Assembly (NCBI GenBank): GCA_028292435.1
Contig: JAQGMI010000017.1
Span: forward strand, 27,439-91,438
Length of the DNA stretch: 64,000 nt
Direction of reading: 5' to 3'
From: Betaproteobacteria bacterium
Lineage (GTDB): Bacteria > Pseudomonadota > Gammaproteobacteria > Burkholderiales > SG8-41
The position numbers and the translations under genes are program-made. The notes under the pieces were generated by a model. That model searched no databases. It saw nothing but the letters and a program-made list of their open reading frames with translations, and was not told the DNA's origin. This document shows, piece by piece, positions 1 to 9,527 of the stretch (the first letter of the stretch is position 1; each line of letters opens with the position of its first letter).

Positions 1-276
1 GCGCTCGATCGTCTCGCGCGCGAGCGCTACGGCAAGGACGTGCTCGCGCTGGCCGTGCGCTGGCTGCTTGACCGCGGCAACATCGTAGCGCTGTGGGGCG
101 CCCGGCGGCCCGAGCAGCTCGCACCGGTGAATGCGGCACTCGGCTGGTCGCTCGATGAGCGCACGATGCGCGACATCGATCGGATCCTCGACGAGACCAT
201 AGACGATCCGGTGGGCCCGCAATTCATGGCGCCGCCGACGCGCGAACGGATTTCACCTGAAGCGGTGCAATCATGA
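1..276 (+). CDS. Aldo/keto reductase, C-terminal part (5' end outside window)
   Basis: The frame is open from base 1, so the start lies upstream of the window; 91 residues remain. They look like the last third of an aldo/keto reductase, an NAD(P)H-dependent carbonyl reductase built on an 8-stranded barrel. Visible are the helix RWLLDRG, the segment NIVALWGARRPEQL that occupies the place of the family's cofactor-phosphate loop (I-IPG-R----QL), and the closing helices. The catalytic Asp/Tyr/Lys/His residues lie upstream and cannot be checked. The stop overlaps the next start in an ATGA, so the two genes are probably translationally coupled. Confidence 0.75.
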   Translation, partial: ALDRLARERYGKDVLALAVRWLLDRGNIVALWGARRPEQLAPVNAALGWSLDERTMRDIDRILDETIDDPVGPQFMAPPTRERISPEAVQS

Positions 277-1181
277 CCGCCGCCAATACAACGCAGCGTC
301 CGCGATTGGGCTTTATCGGCATGGGTGGCATGGGTAGCCGCATGGCGGGGCGGCTGCTGGCTGCCGGTTACGACCTGACGGTATACAACCGGTCGCGCGA
401 ACGCACGCAGTCGCTTGCCGAGCGCGGCGCCAAGGTTGCTGCCAGCCCCGCTGAACTGGCAGAGGGCGTTGAGATCGTCCTGTCTTCATTGGCGGATGAC
501 GCGGCGGTCGAAACCGTGATGATGGCGCCGCACGGGGCGATCTTTGCAGCCCGGGCCGGCACCATCTTCGTCGATATGAGCACCGTCTCGCCCGCGCTGT
601 CTCGTCGGCTTCATGCAGCAGGGCGTCGCAACTGGGTTTTCGTTCTGGACGCGCCGGTTTCAGGGACGACCTCAGTCGCAGAGCAGGGCGAGCTTTCGAT
701 ATTCGTGGGTGGCGAGCGAGCCGTCTATGAGCGGTGCAAACCGATTTTCGAGGCAATCAGTAAGGCGTCGCTCCATATGGGCCCAGCCGGCTCCGGCGTG
801 ATGACGAAGCTCTGCGCCAACACCATGCTGGGACTTGGAATGCAGGCGTTGGCGGAAGCCGTCACGCTGGGCACGCGGGGAGGCTTGCAGCGGGACGGCC
901 TGCTCGACGCGCTCGCCGGCACTGCTGTCGTGTCACCGAGCCAGAAATCGAAGCTGGAAAATGTCCGCAACGGCGTGTATCCGCCAGCTTTCCCGTTGCA
1001 GTTGATGGCCAAAGATTTTCGGTTGATCCAAAGCGCGGCTGCGGATCTCGCGATGGCGATGCCCGGCACCGCAGCTGCCGCCCAAGTGGCCGCCAACGAA
1101 GCCGACCGGCAGTCCGCGCTGGGCCATGACGAAGATTTCTCGTCGGTAGTTCGCGCGGTCGAACAGATGGCCACGGCATAG
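273..1181 (+). CDS. NAD(P)-dependent oxidoreductase, 3-hydroxyisobutyrate dehydrogenase family
   Basis: 302 residues, the normal length for beta-hydroxyacid dehydrogenases (HIBADH, tartronate semialdehyde reductase, GarR types), soluble cytosolic enzymes that oxidise a 3-hydroxy acid or reduce the semialdehyde. The N-terminal Rossmann signature GFIGMGGMG is at residues 13-21. The middle holds the substrate-loop motif DAPVSG. The AGSGVMTKLCANTML segment carries the family's catalytic Lys. The C-terminal all-helical domain is complete. The start overlaps the aldo/keto reductase stop by 4 bp, so both are likely one operon of carbonyl/hydroxy-acid reductions. The exact substrate cannot be read from the sequence. 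Confidence 0.88.
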   Translation: MTAANTTQRPRLGFIGMGGMGSRMAGRLLAAGYDLTVYNRSRERTQSLAERGAKVAASPAELAEGVEIVLSSLADDAAVETVMMAPHGAIFAARAGTIFVDMSTVSPALSRRLHAAGRRNWVFVLDAPVSGTTSVAEQGELSIFVGGERAVYERCKPIFEAISKASLHMGPAGSGVMTKLCANTMLGLGMQALAEAVTLGTRGGLQRDGLLDALAGTAVVSPSQKSKLENVRNGVYPPAFPLQLMAKDFRLIQSAAADLAMAMPGTAAAAQVAANEADRQSALGHDEDFSSVVRAVEQMATA

Positions 1182-1234
1182 CGCAACCGCCGCTCGCCAA
1201 AAACCCGATCAATTGAATAAACGCGGAGATATTC

Positions 1235-2563
1235 GTGAAGACACGCAATGAATTATTTCGCATCGCTGCCGTTTCGGCGTTGATCGTTGGCCTGTTCGCC
1301 GGTTGCGCCAAGGGAAAACAAGCTGCACCTGCGGCGCAGACGCCGGAGGTTGGGGTGGCGACGGCCCAGCGCGCGAGTGTGCCGGTGACGATCGACCTGC
1401 CGGGCCGCACGAATCCATATCTCGTTGCGCAGGTGCGCGCGCGCGTCGACGGCATTGTGCTCAAGCGCGACTTCAAGGAAGGCGCGGACCTGAAGGCCGG
1501 ACAGCGGCTCTATCAGATCGATCCGGCGCCATATCGCGCGGCGCTCGACAGCGCGATCGGCACATTGCAGAAGGCGCAAGCCAATTTGGACGCACAGACC
1601 GCGCTGGAGGAGCGCTACAAACAACTGGTCGCCGGAAACGCCGTCAGCAAACAGGACTATGACAACGCAGTCTCGACCAAAGGTCAGGCTGCCGCCGACG
1701 TCGCATTGGGGAAGGCGGCCGTGCAAACCGCGAAAATCAATCTCGGCTACACGGATGTCATGGCGCCGATCACGGGCCGCGTCGGCATGTCGATGGTTAC
1801 CGAAGGTGCGTTGGTGCAGGCGAGTGCCGCGACGCTCATGACCACCATCCAGCGCATCGATCCAATCTATGTCGATGTCAACCAGTCGAGCGTGCAGGGT
1901 CTGCAACTGCGCCGCGATATTGCGAGCGGCAAAGTGAAAGTGAACGGGCCGAATGAGGCAAAGGTAACGGTATTTCTCGAAGATGGAACGCAATATCCGA
2001 TTGCAGGAACGCTGCAATTCACCGATATCACGGTCGACCCGAATACGGGCTCCGTCACGGTGCGCGCGATCGTTCCGAACCCGCGCCACGTTCTGTTGCC
2101 GGGCATGTTCGTACGCGCTCGCATCGACGAAGGCGTCGACGATAACGCATTGCTCGTCCCGCAGACGGGCGTGACTCGCGATCCGCAGGGAAACGCTACT
2201 GCGCTCGTCGTCGGCCCCGACAACAAGGTGGCTCTGCGCACGATTCAGGCGACGCGCACCTTCGGCAGCAACTGGGTCGTGGACGGTGGGCTTAACGAGG
2301 GGGAAAAGGTCATCGTCGCCGGAGTCCAGAAAGTACAGCCGGGCATGCTTGTTCGCGTCACCGCGCCCGCGCCCGCGTCCCCGAACGCTGCAGCATCGAA
2401 GGACGCGGGTCCGGTGCAGCAGCCGGCGTCAACGCAGCAGCCGGCACGATCAGCCCCGCAGACACAATCCGCGCACAGCAAAGTTTCCGCTGGGCACACG
2501 CAACTGAGCTCAGCATTGGGAATGACGTTGCTGAGCATGCTGCAATTCGGGTCTGTCAGGTAA
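1235..2563 (+). CDS. RND efflux periplasmic adaptor (membrane fusion protein, AcrA/MexA type)
   Basis: 442 residues from a GTG start preceded by GGAG. A lipoprotein signal with lipobox LFAGC is at the N-terminus, so the protein is anchored to the outer face of the inner membrane. The family domains follow: a barrel-sandwich half (YLVAQVRARVDGIV), the alpha-hairpin (about residues 95-160), the second lipoyl half (APITGRVGMSMV), the beta-barrel and the membrane-proximal domain ending near VQKVQPGMLV. It bridges the pump and the outer-membrane channel encoded directly downstream. Odd: after about residue 375 there is a Pro/Ala/Gln-rich tail of some 60 residues ending in a short hydrophobic stretch, longer than in AcrA or MexA. 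Confidence 0.93.
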   Translation: MKTRNELFRIAAVSALIVGLFAGCAKGKQAAPAAQTPEVGVATAQRASVPVTIDLPGRTNPYLVAQVRARVDGIVLKRDFKEGADLKAGQRLYQIDPAPYRAALDSAIGTLQKAQANLDAQTALEERYKQLVAGNAVSKQDYDNAVSTKGQAAADVALGKAAVQTAKINLGYTDVMAPITGRVGMSMVTEGALVQASAATLMTTIQRIDPIYVDVNQSSVQGLQLRRDIASGKVKVNGPNEAKVTVFLEDGTQYPIAGTLQFTDITVDPNTGSVTVRAIVPNPRHVLLPGMFVRARIDEGVDDNALLVPQTGVTRDPQGNATALVVGPDNKVALRTIQATRTFGSNWVVDGGLNEGEKVIVAGVQKVQPGMLVRVTAPAPASPNAAASKDAGPVQQPASTQQPARSAPQTQSAHSKVSAGHTQLSSALGMTLLSMLQFGSVR

Positions 2564-2575
2564 CGCGAGGTTACG

Positions 2576-5500
2576 ATGGCCAAGTTCTTCATCAACCGGC
2601 CGATCTTCGCGATCGTGCTCGCGCTGCTGATCATGCTGACGGGCGGGCTCTCGATCCTGAGCCTGCCGATCGACCAGTACCCGCCCATCGCGCCGCCCAC
2701 GGTGCAGATCAGCACCTCCTATGCGGGCGCGTCAGCAAACACCGTCAACAATGTGGTCGTGCAGGTGATCGAGCAGCAGATGAGCGGCATCGATAACCTT
2801 ATTTACATGTCGTCCACGAGCGACGACACCGGCCAGTCGGTCACCACGCTTACGTTTACGCCGGGCACCAACCCGGACATCGCGCAGGTGCAGGTGCAGA
2901 ACAAGCTCCAGCTCGCGGTGCCGCTGCTTCCGCCGCAGGTCCAGCAATCCGGAGTGCGCGTGACGAAGTCGACCAGCGCGTTTCTCATGTTCGTTGGCTT
3001 CATTTCCACCGACAACAGCATGTCGAAGTACGACCTCGCGAATTACGTGGTCTCGCATGTCCAGGACCCCCTGAGCCGCGTGAACGGCGTCGGCAACATG
3101 AACGTCCAGGGCACCCAGTATGCAATGCGCGTGTGGCTCGACCTGAACAAGCTGAACAACTTCGCGCTCACCCCGCTCGACGTAAGCGGGGCGCTGCTCG
3201 CCCAGAACGTGCAGATTTCGGGCGGCCAGTTGGGTGGCACGCCGGCGGTGAACAACCAGCAGCTCACCGCGACGATCACGGAATCGACGCTCTTCAACAC
3301 GCCAGAGCAATTCGGCGCCATCGTGTTGAAAGCGCTGCCGGACGGCTCGCAGGTACGCTTGCGCGACGTCGCCCGCGTCGCCCTTGGCCCGGAAAGCTTC
3401 AACATCGACAACAAGTACAACGGCGTGCCGGCCATGGCGATCGGCGTCCAGCTCGCGACCGGCGCCAACGCGCTCGACACCGCGAATGCCGTGCGCGCCA
3501 AGCTCGCCGATCTCACGCCGTACTTTCCGCACGGTCTGAAAGTCGTATACCCGAACGACGTGACCCCGTTCATCAAGATCTCGATGCTGGAGGTGGTGAA
3601 GACCCTGCTGGAGGGCATTGCGCTGGTGGTGCTGGTGATGTTCCTTTTCCTGCAGAATTGGCGCGCGACGCTGATTCCCGCGGTCACGGTGCCGGTGGTG
3701 CTGCTCGGCACTTTCGGCCTCATGGCCCTCGCAGGTTTCAGCATCAACACGCTGTCAATGTTCGGCCTCGTGCTTGCGATCGGACTCCTGGTCGACGACG
3801 CCATCGTCGTGGTGGAGAACGTCGAGCGCGTCATGACCGAGGAAAAGCTCGGCCCCAGAGAGGCGACTGAAAAGGCGATGAGTCAGATTACGGGCGCCCT
3901 GATCGGGGTGGCGATGGTGTTGTCCGCGGTTTTCATTCCCGTGGCCATGTCGAGCGGAACCGTCGGCGCCATCTATCGCCAGTTCTCGCTCACCATCGTC
4001 GCGGCAATGCTGCTGTCCGTCTTCGTGGCTCTGACGCTGACGCCCGCGCTCTGCGCCACACTCTTAAAGGCACCGGATCGCGAGCATGCCGTGCGCCACG
4101 GATTCTTCGGCTGGTTCAACCGCGTCGTCGACCGCACGCGCGAGCTCTACGTCGGCGGCGTTCGCGGCGTGATGGCGCGATTTGCGCGCTGGTTCGTGAT
4201 CTATGCGGCGATCGTCGGCGCGGTGGGACTTCTCTATGTGAAGCTACCCACTGCATTCGTGCCGAACGAGGACCAGGGCTATTTCTTCGTGCAGGTGCAG
4301 ACGCCTCCCGGAGCCACGCAGCAGCGCACGTGGGCCCCGCTCGACGCGGTCTCGCAATATCTTCTCGACAAGGAAGCGGCCAGCGTCGACGCGACCTACG
4401 AGATCAATGGCAACAACTTCGCTGGCCGCGGGCAGAGCCAGGGCATGGTCTACGTCCACCTGAAGGACTGGAGCGAGCGCACGGCGAAGGACCAGTCCGT
4501 GCAGGCGATCATCGCGCGCACCACGGCGCAGTTTTCCAGCTACCAAGACGCGACCATCACCCCCGTCAACCCGCCGCCGATCCGCGGGCTGGGCACCTCT
4601 TCGGGCTTCGACTTCGAGCTCGAAGACCGCGGCGGAGTGGGCTACGACGCGCTCCTCAAGGCGAAGAATCAGCTCCTCGCACTGGCGGCGAAGGACTCGA
4701 CGCTCGCGCAGGTGCGATTCAATGGCGTGGCCGACAACCCGACATTCCGCATCGACGTGGATCGCGAAAAGGCCAGCGTCCTCGGCGCGGACCCGAGCGA
4801 CATCGACCAGACCTTCTCATATGCGTGGGGCTCGCGATACGTGAACAATTTTCTGGACACCGACAATCGCATCAAGCGGGTGTACTTGCAGGCCGATGCG
4901 CCGTTTCGCATGAACCCCGAGGACTTGAGCCTGCTGTATGTGCGCAATTCGAAGGGGACGATGGTGCCGTTCTCGTCCTTCTCCACGGGTCAGTGGACGT
5001 ACGGCCCGCCTCAGTTGCAGCGCTACAACGGCGTGTCCGCGATGGAGATCCAGGGTTCGGCCGCGCCTGGTAAGAGCGCGGGCCAGGCGATGCTCGCAAT
5101 GGAGTCGCTCGCTAAGCAGCTTCCCGCTGGCATCGGCTTCGAATGGACCGGCCTTTCGCTCCAGCAGCAGCAAGCGGGATCGCAGGCACCGTATCTCTAC
5201 GCGCTTTCGATGCTCGTGGTGTTCCTGAGTCTCGCCGCGCTCTACGAGAGCTGGTCGATCCCGATTTCCGTGATCCTGGTGGTCCCGATTGGTGTGCTGG
5301 GGGCGCTGCTCTCGGCCACACTGCTCAAAGTGCCCAACGGCGTCTACTTTCAGGTGGCGGTGCTCACCACGATCGGATTGGGCGCCAAGAATGCAATCCT
5401 TATCGTCGAATTCGCGCGCGAGTTGCACGAAAAAGGCCGGTCCGCCATCGAGGCAGCGGTCGAGGCCGCGAAGATGCGGATGCGCCCGATTGTGATGACC

Positions 5501-5725
5501 TCGATGGCGTTCTTGCTGGGCGTCCTGCCGCTCGCGATCGCAAACGGCGCGGGCTCTGCCAGCCAGAACGAGATCGGCATTGCCGTTATCGGCGGAATGT
5601 TAACCGCGACTTTCCTCGGCCCGCTGGTCGTGCCGATGTTCTACATGGTGATCGTCGACAAGCTGCGCCGCCGCAAGACAGAGCGTGCAGAGCCGGCGGT
5701 CATCGCGACTCCAGGAGGACCATGA
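2576..5725 (+). CDS. RND efflux pump inner-membrane transporter (HAE1 family, AcrB/MexB type)
   Basis: 1049 residues, the full length of AcrB-type proton-driven drug exporters. The N-terminus KFFINRPIFAIVLALLIML is the standard TM1 start. TM4 contains GLLVDDAIVVVENVERVM with the paired proton-relay aspartates, and TM10 contains GLGAKNAILIVEFARE with the relay lysine. Two large periplasmic loops lie between TM1/TM2 and TM7/TM8. The gene starts 12 nt after the adaptor stop, and its TGA overlaps the start of the outer-membrane gene, so the three are one operon. No repressor gene (TetR, MarR) is next to the operon. Substrates are probably hydrophobic or amphiphilic compounds by family analogy. 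Confidence 0.96.
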   Translation: MAKFFINRPIFAIVLALLIMLTGGLSILSLPIDQYPPIAPPTVQISTSYAGASANTVNNVVVQVIEQQMSGIDNLIYMSSTSDDTGQSVTTLTFTPGTNPDIAQVQVQNKLQLAVPLLPPQVQQSGVRVTKSTSAFLMFVGFISTDNSMSKYDLANYVVSHVQDPLSRVNGVGNMNVQGTQYAMRVWLDLNKLNNFALTPLDVSGALLAQNVQISGGQLGGTPAVNNQQLTATITESTLFNTPEQFGAIVLKALPDGSQVRLRDVARVALGPESFNIDNKYNGVPAMAIGVQLATGANALDTANAVRAKLADLTPYFPHGLKVVYPNDVTPFIKISMLEVVKTLLEGIALVVLVMFLFLQNWRATLIPAVTVPVVLLGTFGLMALAGFSINTLSMFGLVLAIGLLVDDAIVVVENVERVMTEEKLGPREATEKAMSQITGALIGVAMVLSAVFIPVAMSSGTVGAIYRQFSLTIVAAMLLSVFVALTLTPALCATLLKAPDREHAVRHGFFGWFNRVVDRTRELYVGGVRGVMARFARWFVIYAAIVGAVGLLYVKLPTAFVPNEDQGYFFVQVQTPPGATQQRTWAPLDAVSQYLLDKEAASVDATYEINGNNFAGRGQSQGMVYVHLKDWSERTAKDQSVQAIIARTTAQFSSYQDATITPVNPPPIRGLGTSSGFDFELEDRGGVGYDALLKAKNQLLALAAKDSTLAQVRFNGVADNPTFRIDVDREKASVLGADPSDIDQTFSYAWGSRYVNNFLDTDNRIKRVYLQADAPFRMNPEDLSLLYVRNSKGTMVPFSSFSTGQWTYGPPQLQRYNGVSAMEIQGSAAPGKSAGQAMLAMESLAKQLPAGIGFEWTGLSLQQQQAGSQAPYLYALSMLVVFLSLAALYESWSIPISVILVVPIGVLGALLSATLLKVPNGVYFQVAVLTTIGLGAKNAILIVEFARELHEKGRSAIEAAVEAAKMRMRPIVMTSMAFLLGVLPLAIANGAGSASQNEIGIAVIGGMLTATFLGPLVVPMFYMVIVDKLRRRKTERAEPAVIATPGGP

Positions 5726-7251
5726 TGAGCTGCTTATTTGACAAGCGCACGCCGCGACGTCTCGTGGCGGCCGTACTGATACTCATGTCGGGAGGCTGCT
5801 CGCTGATGCCGACTTTCCATCGGCCAGCGGCGCCAGTGGCCGGTCAATTTCCGAGCGGCGACGCCTATAAGTACCCGGCCACGGGTCCGGGCGCCACGAT
5901 GTTACCGGCCACAGAGATCGGCTGGCGCGACTTCATGGCCGATCCGCGCCTGCAGCGGCTGGTGGAAATCGCGCTCTCCAATAACCGCGACCTGCGGGTC
6001 GCCGCGCTGAACGTGCAGCAGATGCAGGCGCAGTACCGGATCCAGCGCGCCCAGCTTCTTCCGCAGGTCAGCGCTTTCGCGGACGCTCCACGGTCGCGAT
6101 CCCCTTCGTCGGGCGGCGGCGGCAACGTTGCCCAGAGCGGCAACGTTACCCAGAGCTATTCCGCCGGATTGTCGGTGGCATGGGAAGCCGATTTATTCGG
6201 TCGCCTCGGTAGCCTCAGAGACGCCGCACTTCAGCAGTATTTCGCGACGGGTTACGCACGTCAGGGCATCGAGATACTGCTCGTGTCGCAAGTGGCCGAT
6301 CAGTATCTCGCCATGCTCGCGTATGACGAACTGCTCGCCGTCACGCAGAGTACGCTGAAATACGCGCAGGAGTATTACGACCTCGTCAAACTCCAGTACA
6401 GCACCGGCGTCGCCACCGAGCTCACGCTGCGTCAATCCGAAGGTGTGGTCGAGCAGGCCCAGGCAAATTACACCGCATACGTGCGGCTGCGCGCGCAGGC
6501 TGAAAACGCGCTGGTCCTTCTGCTCGGGCAACCGCTGCCGGCGGATTTGCCGCCGGTGGTGACGTTGAACGATCAGACGCTCCTCGCCGACATTCCGCCC
6601 GGGCTGCCGTCCGCTCTGTTGACGCGTCGGCCCGATATCCAGCAGGCAGAGGCAACGCTGCGCGCAGCCAACGCGAACATCGGCGCTGCGCGCGCGGCGT
6701 TCTTTCCGGACATCAGTCTCACCGGCAATCTCGGCTTGGCAAGCTCAACACTGGGTGGGCTCTTTTCCGCCGGTTCCCTTGCATGGTCGTTTGTTCCGGC
6801 GCTTGTCGCGCCGATTTTCAACGGCGGCGCAAACCAGGCGAACCTGGATGTCGCGAAGCTTCAGAAGGACATCAACATCGCCACCTACGAAAAAACGATC
6901 CAGACCGCGTTTCGCGAAGTCGCCGACGGACTCGCTGCGCGCGGCACGTATGACGATCAGGTCGCCTCGCTCGAGCGCTACGTGCAGTCTCAGCAACGCC
7001 AGCTCGACCTGTCCATCATGCGCTACAAGAGCGGGATCGACAGCTATCTCATCGTGCTCACGGCGCAGACAAGCTACTACGCCGCGCAGCAGACGCTTGT
7101 TACGACGCGGCTGAACCGAATGACGAGCGTCGTCGACCTCTATCGAGCGCTGGGAGGCGGCTGGATACAGCGCACGGGCGAGCAGCCACGTCCGGCGGAC
7201 ATTGCGGCGCCAACCGCGTGGAGTCCGACGTTTTCGGCCAATAAAAAATGA
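5722..7251 (+). CDS. Outer-membrane efflux lipoprotein (OprM/TolC-like, NodT family)
   Basis: 509 residues. The start at 5722 is chosen because AGGAGG lies just upstream and the reading frame begins with a lipoprotein signal (lipobox LMSGGC); the ATG overlaps the pump stop. The protein has two outer-membrane efflux (OEP) repeats, each with a long alpha-helical hairpin and paired beta-strands. The typical helix-barrel segments LTRRPDIQQAEATLRAANANI and FPDISLTGNLGL are present. It forms the trimeric tunnel through the outer membrane for the upstream pump. Confidence 0.94.
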   Translation: MMSCLFDKRTPRRLVAAVLILMSGGCSLMPTFHRPAAPVAGQFPSGDAYKYPATGPGATMLPATEIGWRDFMADPRLQRLVEIALSNNRDLRVAALNVQQMQAQYRIQRAQLLPQVSAFADAPRSRSPSSGGGGNVAQSGNVTQSYSAGLSVAWEADLFGRLGSLRDAALQQYFATGYARQGIEILLVSQVADQYLAMLAYDELLAVTQSTLKYAQEYYDLVKLQYSTGVATELTLRQSEGVVEQAQANYTAYVRLRAQAENALVLLLGQPLPADLPPVVTLNDQTLLADIPPGLPSALLTRRPDIQQAEATLRAANANIGAARAAFFPDISLTGNLGLASSTLGGLFSAGSLAWSFVPALVAPIFNGGANQANLDVAKLQKDINIATYEKTIQTAFREVADGLAARGTYDDQVASLERYVQSQQRQLDLSIMRYKSGIDSYLIVLTAQTSYYAAQQTLVTTRLNRMTSVVDLYRALGGGWIQRTGEQPRPADIAAPTAWSPTFSANKK

Positions 7252-7479
7252 ACCGCACGTCTCACTGGATGTTCGTTCGTATTCGATACAAAGACACCGC
7301 GCGAGCGCTGCCTGCAACCGCTCGCGTGAAGCTCCAGCCGGTGACAAAAAACGCCGGCGTTATGACGTCTATAATAAGTGCAGCTACTGCTAACCAAGTA
7401 TTCTGCAGTGTGGAGGTAGTCTTTGCAGCTTGCATGCTGCGCTACTCCGCGCTCCTAATCGAAAAAATGGAGTTCAAAA

Positions 7480-9192
7480 ATGAATAGCAATCCTGTAGCT
7501 GCCCGTGGCACCCGGACTGCTTTGCTTGAAAGTCAGCGCAGGGTGCTCGAAAGGATTGCCAGCGCTGCGCCGCTCGCGCAGACGCTCGAAACGCTGGTAC
7601 GGCTCATCGAAGAACAGGCTGTTGGCATGCGCTGCGCAGTGCTGCTGGCGGATAGCGTTCAGCAGTCATTGACTTTTATTGCTGCGCCGCACATTCCCGA
7701 GGAATACAAGACGGGTATCCGGCCATTTTTGCGCATCGCGCCTGATATGGGCTCATGCGGAACTGCGGCATTTTTGCGCGAGCCCGTGTATACGCAGGAC
7801 ACCGCGACCGACCCGCGCTGGAAAGATTGCGCCGACATTGCCGTGCGCAACGGATTACGCGCAATCTGGTCGACCCCTGTTCTCGCCGACGACAATTCCG
7901 TGCTCGGGACCTTCGCAATGTATTACGGCGAGCCGCGGTTACCGTCGCCGGAACACATCGAACTGATCGACATGGCAGTGCAGATGGCGCGCGTGGCCAT
8001 CGACGCCAAACAGAGTGAAGAGGCTTTGCGCCGCGGCGAGGATCGCCTGCGAATCGTTATCGATACAATTCCTACGATGGCATGGAGCGTTTTGCCTGGC
8101 GGCGCCGTAGATTTCGTCAACAAGCAATGGCTGGAATATACGGGATTCTCTTTCGAGGAAGGTCTGCACCAGTCCGACCACGCAGTGCATCCGGACGATC
8201 TTCCAAATGTCATCGAGAAGTGGACCGTCGATATGGCTGCTGGCGGAGCTTGCGAATATGAATTGCGCTTGCGCCGCGCCGATGGGGAATATCACTCGTT
8301 CCTTGTGCGCACGGTGCCGTTGCGCGATGAACAGGGAAACATCGTCAAGTGGTACGGAACGGCAGTCGATATTGAAGACCGCAAGCGGGTCGAAGATGCG
8401 CTGCGCCTGAGCGAAGACCGGCTTCGGCATGTCATCGATTCGATCCCCGCGATTGTCTGGAGCGCGTCGCCTGACGGGGCCGTAGATTTCGTCAACGACC
8501 GCTCGCTGCAATATACCGGCTTGTCGAAGGACGACTCGATGGGTTCGCGCTGGACGAGCGTGATTCATCCGGACGATATCCCCGCCACGACGGATCACTG
8601 GGGTGCTACTTTACGGAGCGGGCAACCGGCGGAAATCGAACATCGACTGCGGCGGCATGACGGGCAGTTCCGCTGGTTTCTCTGCCGGCATGTGCCGGTC
8701 CGGGATAGTGCTGGCAACATCGTGAGGTGGTATGGAATATGTGCCGACATAGAGGACAGAAGACAGGCCGAGCAAGCACTGCGACGAAACCAGAGTTTCT
8801 TGATCGCCGAGGCGCAGCATATTGGCGGCCTCCTCAAATTGGAACTATCCGGCGGTCCGCGCGTGGATGACTTAGTCGACAAGAGCGCGCTAGCGGATCG
8901 GCACGCGCATGATTTAGGTTTACCTGCCGTCGTCGCCGGCGAGATTCAGAATCCTGATGAGGGCGCGCCTGTAGCCGAGCGCCGCGCGATCGCCTCGCTG
9001 ACCGCCAACGAGCGCTCAATCTTCAGTTTGATTGCTGCAGGCAAGTCCAATACTCAGATGGCGAAGGTCCTGCATCTGTCGCCGCGTACGGTCGAGACTT
9101 ACCGCTCACGATTAATGCACAAGCTGCAGCTCGACGACATCGTTGCGCTGGTCAAACTGGCAATACGTCACAAATTGACTCCGCTAAATTGA
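7480..9192 (+). CDS. GAF-PAS-PAS sensory protein with C-terminal LuxR-type HTH
   Basis: 570 residues, no membrane segment, cytosolic. Residues about 18-175 form a GAF domain (GSCGTAAFLREPVYTQD, WSTPVLADDNSVLGTFAMYY). Two PAS domains of the PAS_3 kind follow (about 188-305 and 310-430), closely related to each other: IDTIPTMAWSV/IDSIPAIVWSA and the endings WYGTAVDIEDRK/WYGICADIEDRR. A short RNQSFLIAEAQHI stub resembles the start of a further sensor module that is missing. The C-terminus (about 503-560) is a LuxR/NarL helix-turn-helix, LTANERSIFSLIAAGKSNTQ then LSPRTVETYRSRLMHKL. There is no receiver or kinase domain, so it is probably a one-component, ligand- or redox-sensing transcription factor. 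Its target may be the next gene. Confidence 0.88.
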   Translation: MNSNPVAARGTRTALLESQRRVLERIASAAPLAQTLETLVRLIEEQAVGMRCAVLLADSVQQSLTFIAAPHIPEEYKTGIRPFLRIAPDMGSCGTAAFLREPVYTQDTATDPRWKDCADIAVRNGLRAIWSTPVLADDNSVLGTFAMYYGEPRLPSPEHIELIDMAVQMARVAIDAKQSEEALRRGEDRLRIVIDTIPTMAWSVLPGGAVDFVNKQWLEYTGFSFEEGLHQSDHAVHPDDLPNVIEKWTVDMAAGGACEYELRLRRADGEYHSFLVRTVPLRDEQGNIVKWYGTAVDIEDRKRVEDALRLSEDRLRHVIDSIPAIVWSASPDGAVDFVNDRSLQYTGLSKDDSMGSRWTSVIHPDDIPATTDHWGATLRSGQPAEIEHRLRRHDGQFRWFLCRHVPVRDSAGNIVRWYGICADIEDRRQAEQALRRNQSFLIAEAQHIGGLLKLELSGGPRVDDLVDKSALADRHAHDLGLPAVVAGEIQNPDEGAPVAERRAIASLTANERSIFSLIAAGKSNTQMAKVLHLSPRTVETYRSRLMHKLQLDDIVALVKLAIRHKLTPLN

Positions 9193-9527
9193 GGTGACCT
9201 TGGCCGCGCTCATGACTGGAGTCGGGAATGTCCGATTCCAGATGTCGTAGTTTTACGATATGCAGTCGTGCACGTAAAAGCTACGATAGGTCATGCAATT
9301 GGAGCCCGACGTTAAAGCGTGCGAAGCGGCGTAACACGGGAAAGCGGTGGGTCAAACCGCAGTCCGGCGTGCCGAAGCCAGGGAGTGCCCAGCGGGAAAC
9401 TGGGGTTCGACGATCAAACCGGTGTGTCTTGATCAGATTCGCAAGTCCGGAATTACAAATATCGCTCAAATAATGTTCGCCTGCATCAGCAGTGCACTGG
9501 GAAGCGGTGTGACGCAATAGGGACTAG
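9193..9527 (+). other. Intergenic region with several hairpins, no gene seen
   Basis: 335 bases between the LuxR-type sensor and the receiver/EAL protein. Four stem-loops can be drawn. They are CTGGAGTCGG (9216-9225) with CCGATTCCAG (9232-9241); TCGTAGTTTTACG (9245-9257) with CGTAAAAGCTACGA (9273-9286, one bulge); GCGGT (9344-9348) with ACCGC (9356-9360); and CCCAG (9388-9392) with CTGGG (9400-9404). The single open frame here has no ribosome site and resembles nothing. It could be a structured leader, a small RNA or a degraded element. Confidence 0.4.

Noticed and set aside
2732..3532. Long minus-strand frame opposite the RND pump gene
   Set aside because: Mirror frame of a strongly conserved pump gene; its sequence is His/Arg-rich and unlike any family.
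7248..7487. Open frame of 79 codons starting in an ATGA overlap with the outer-membrane channel stop
   Set aside because: It overlaps the start of the GAF-PAS gene, has no family resemblance and no typical coding pattern; the region is more likely a promoter (it contains TATAAT at 7370-7375).
9228..9473. 81-codon open frame in the multi-hairpin gap
   Set aside because: No ribosome site; rich in Arg and Ser as in chance frames of GC-rich DNA; it is crossed by several hairpins.
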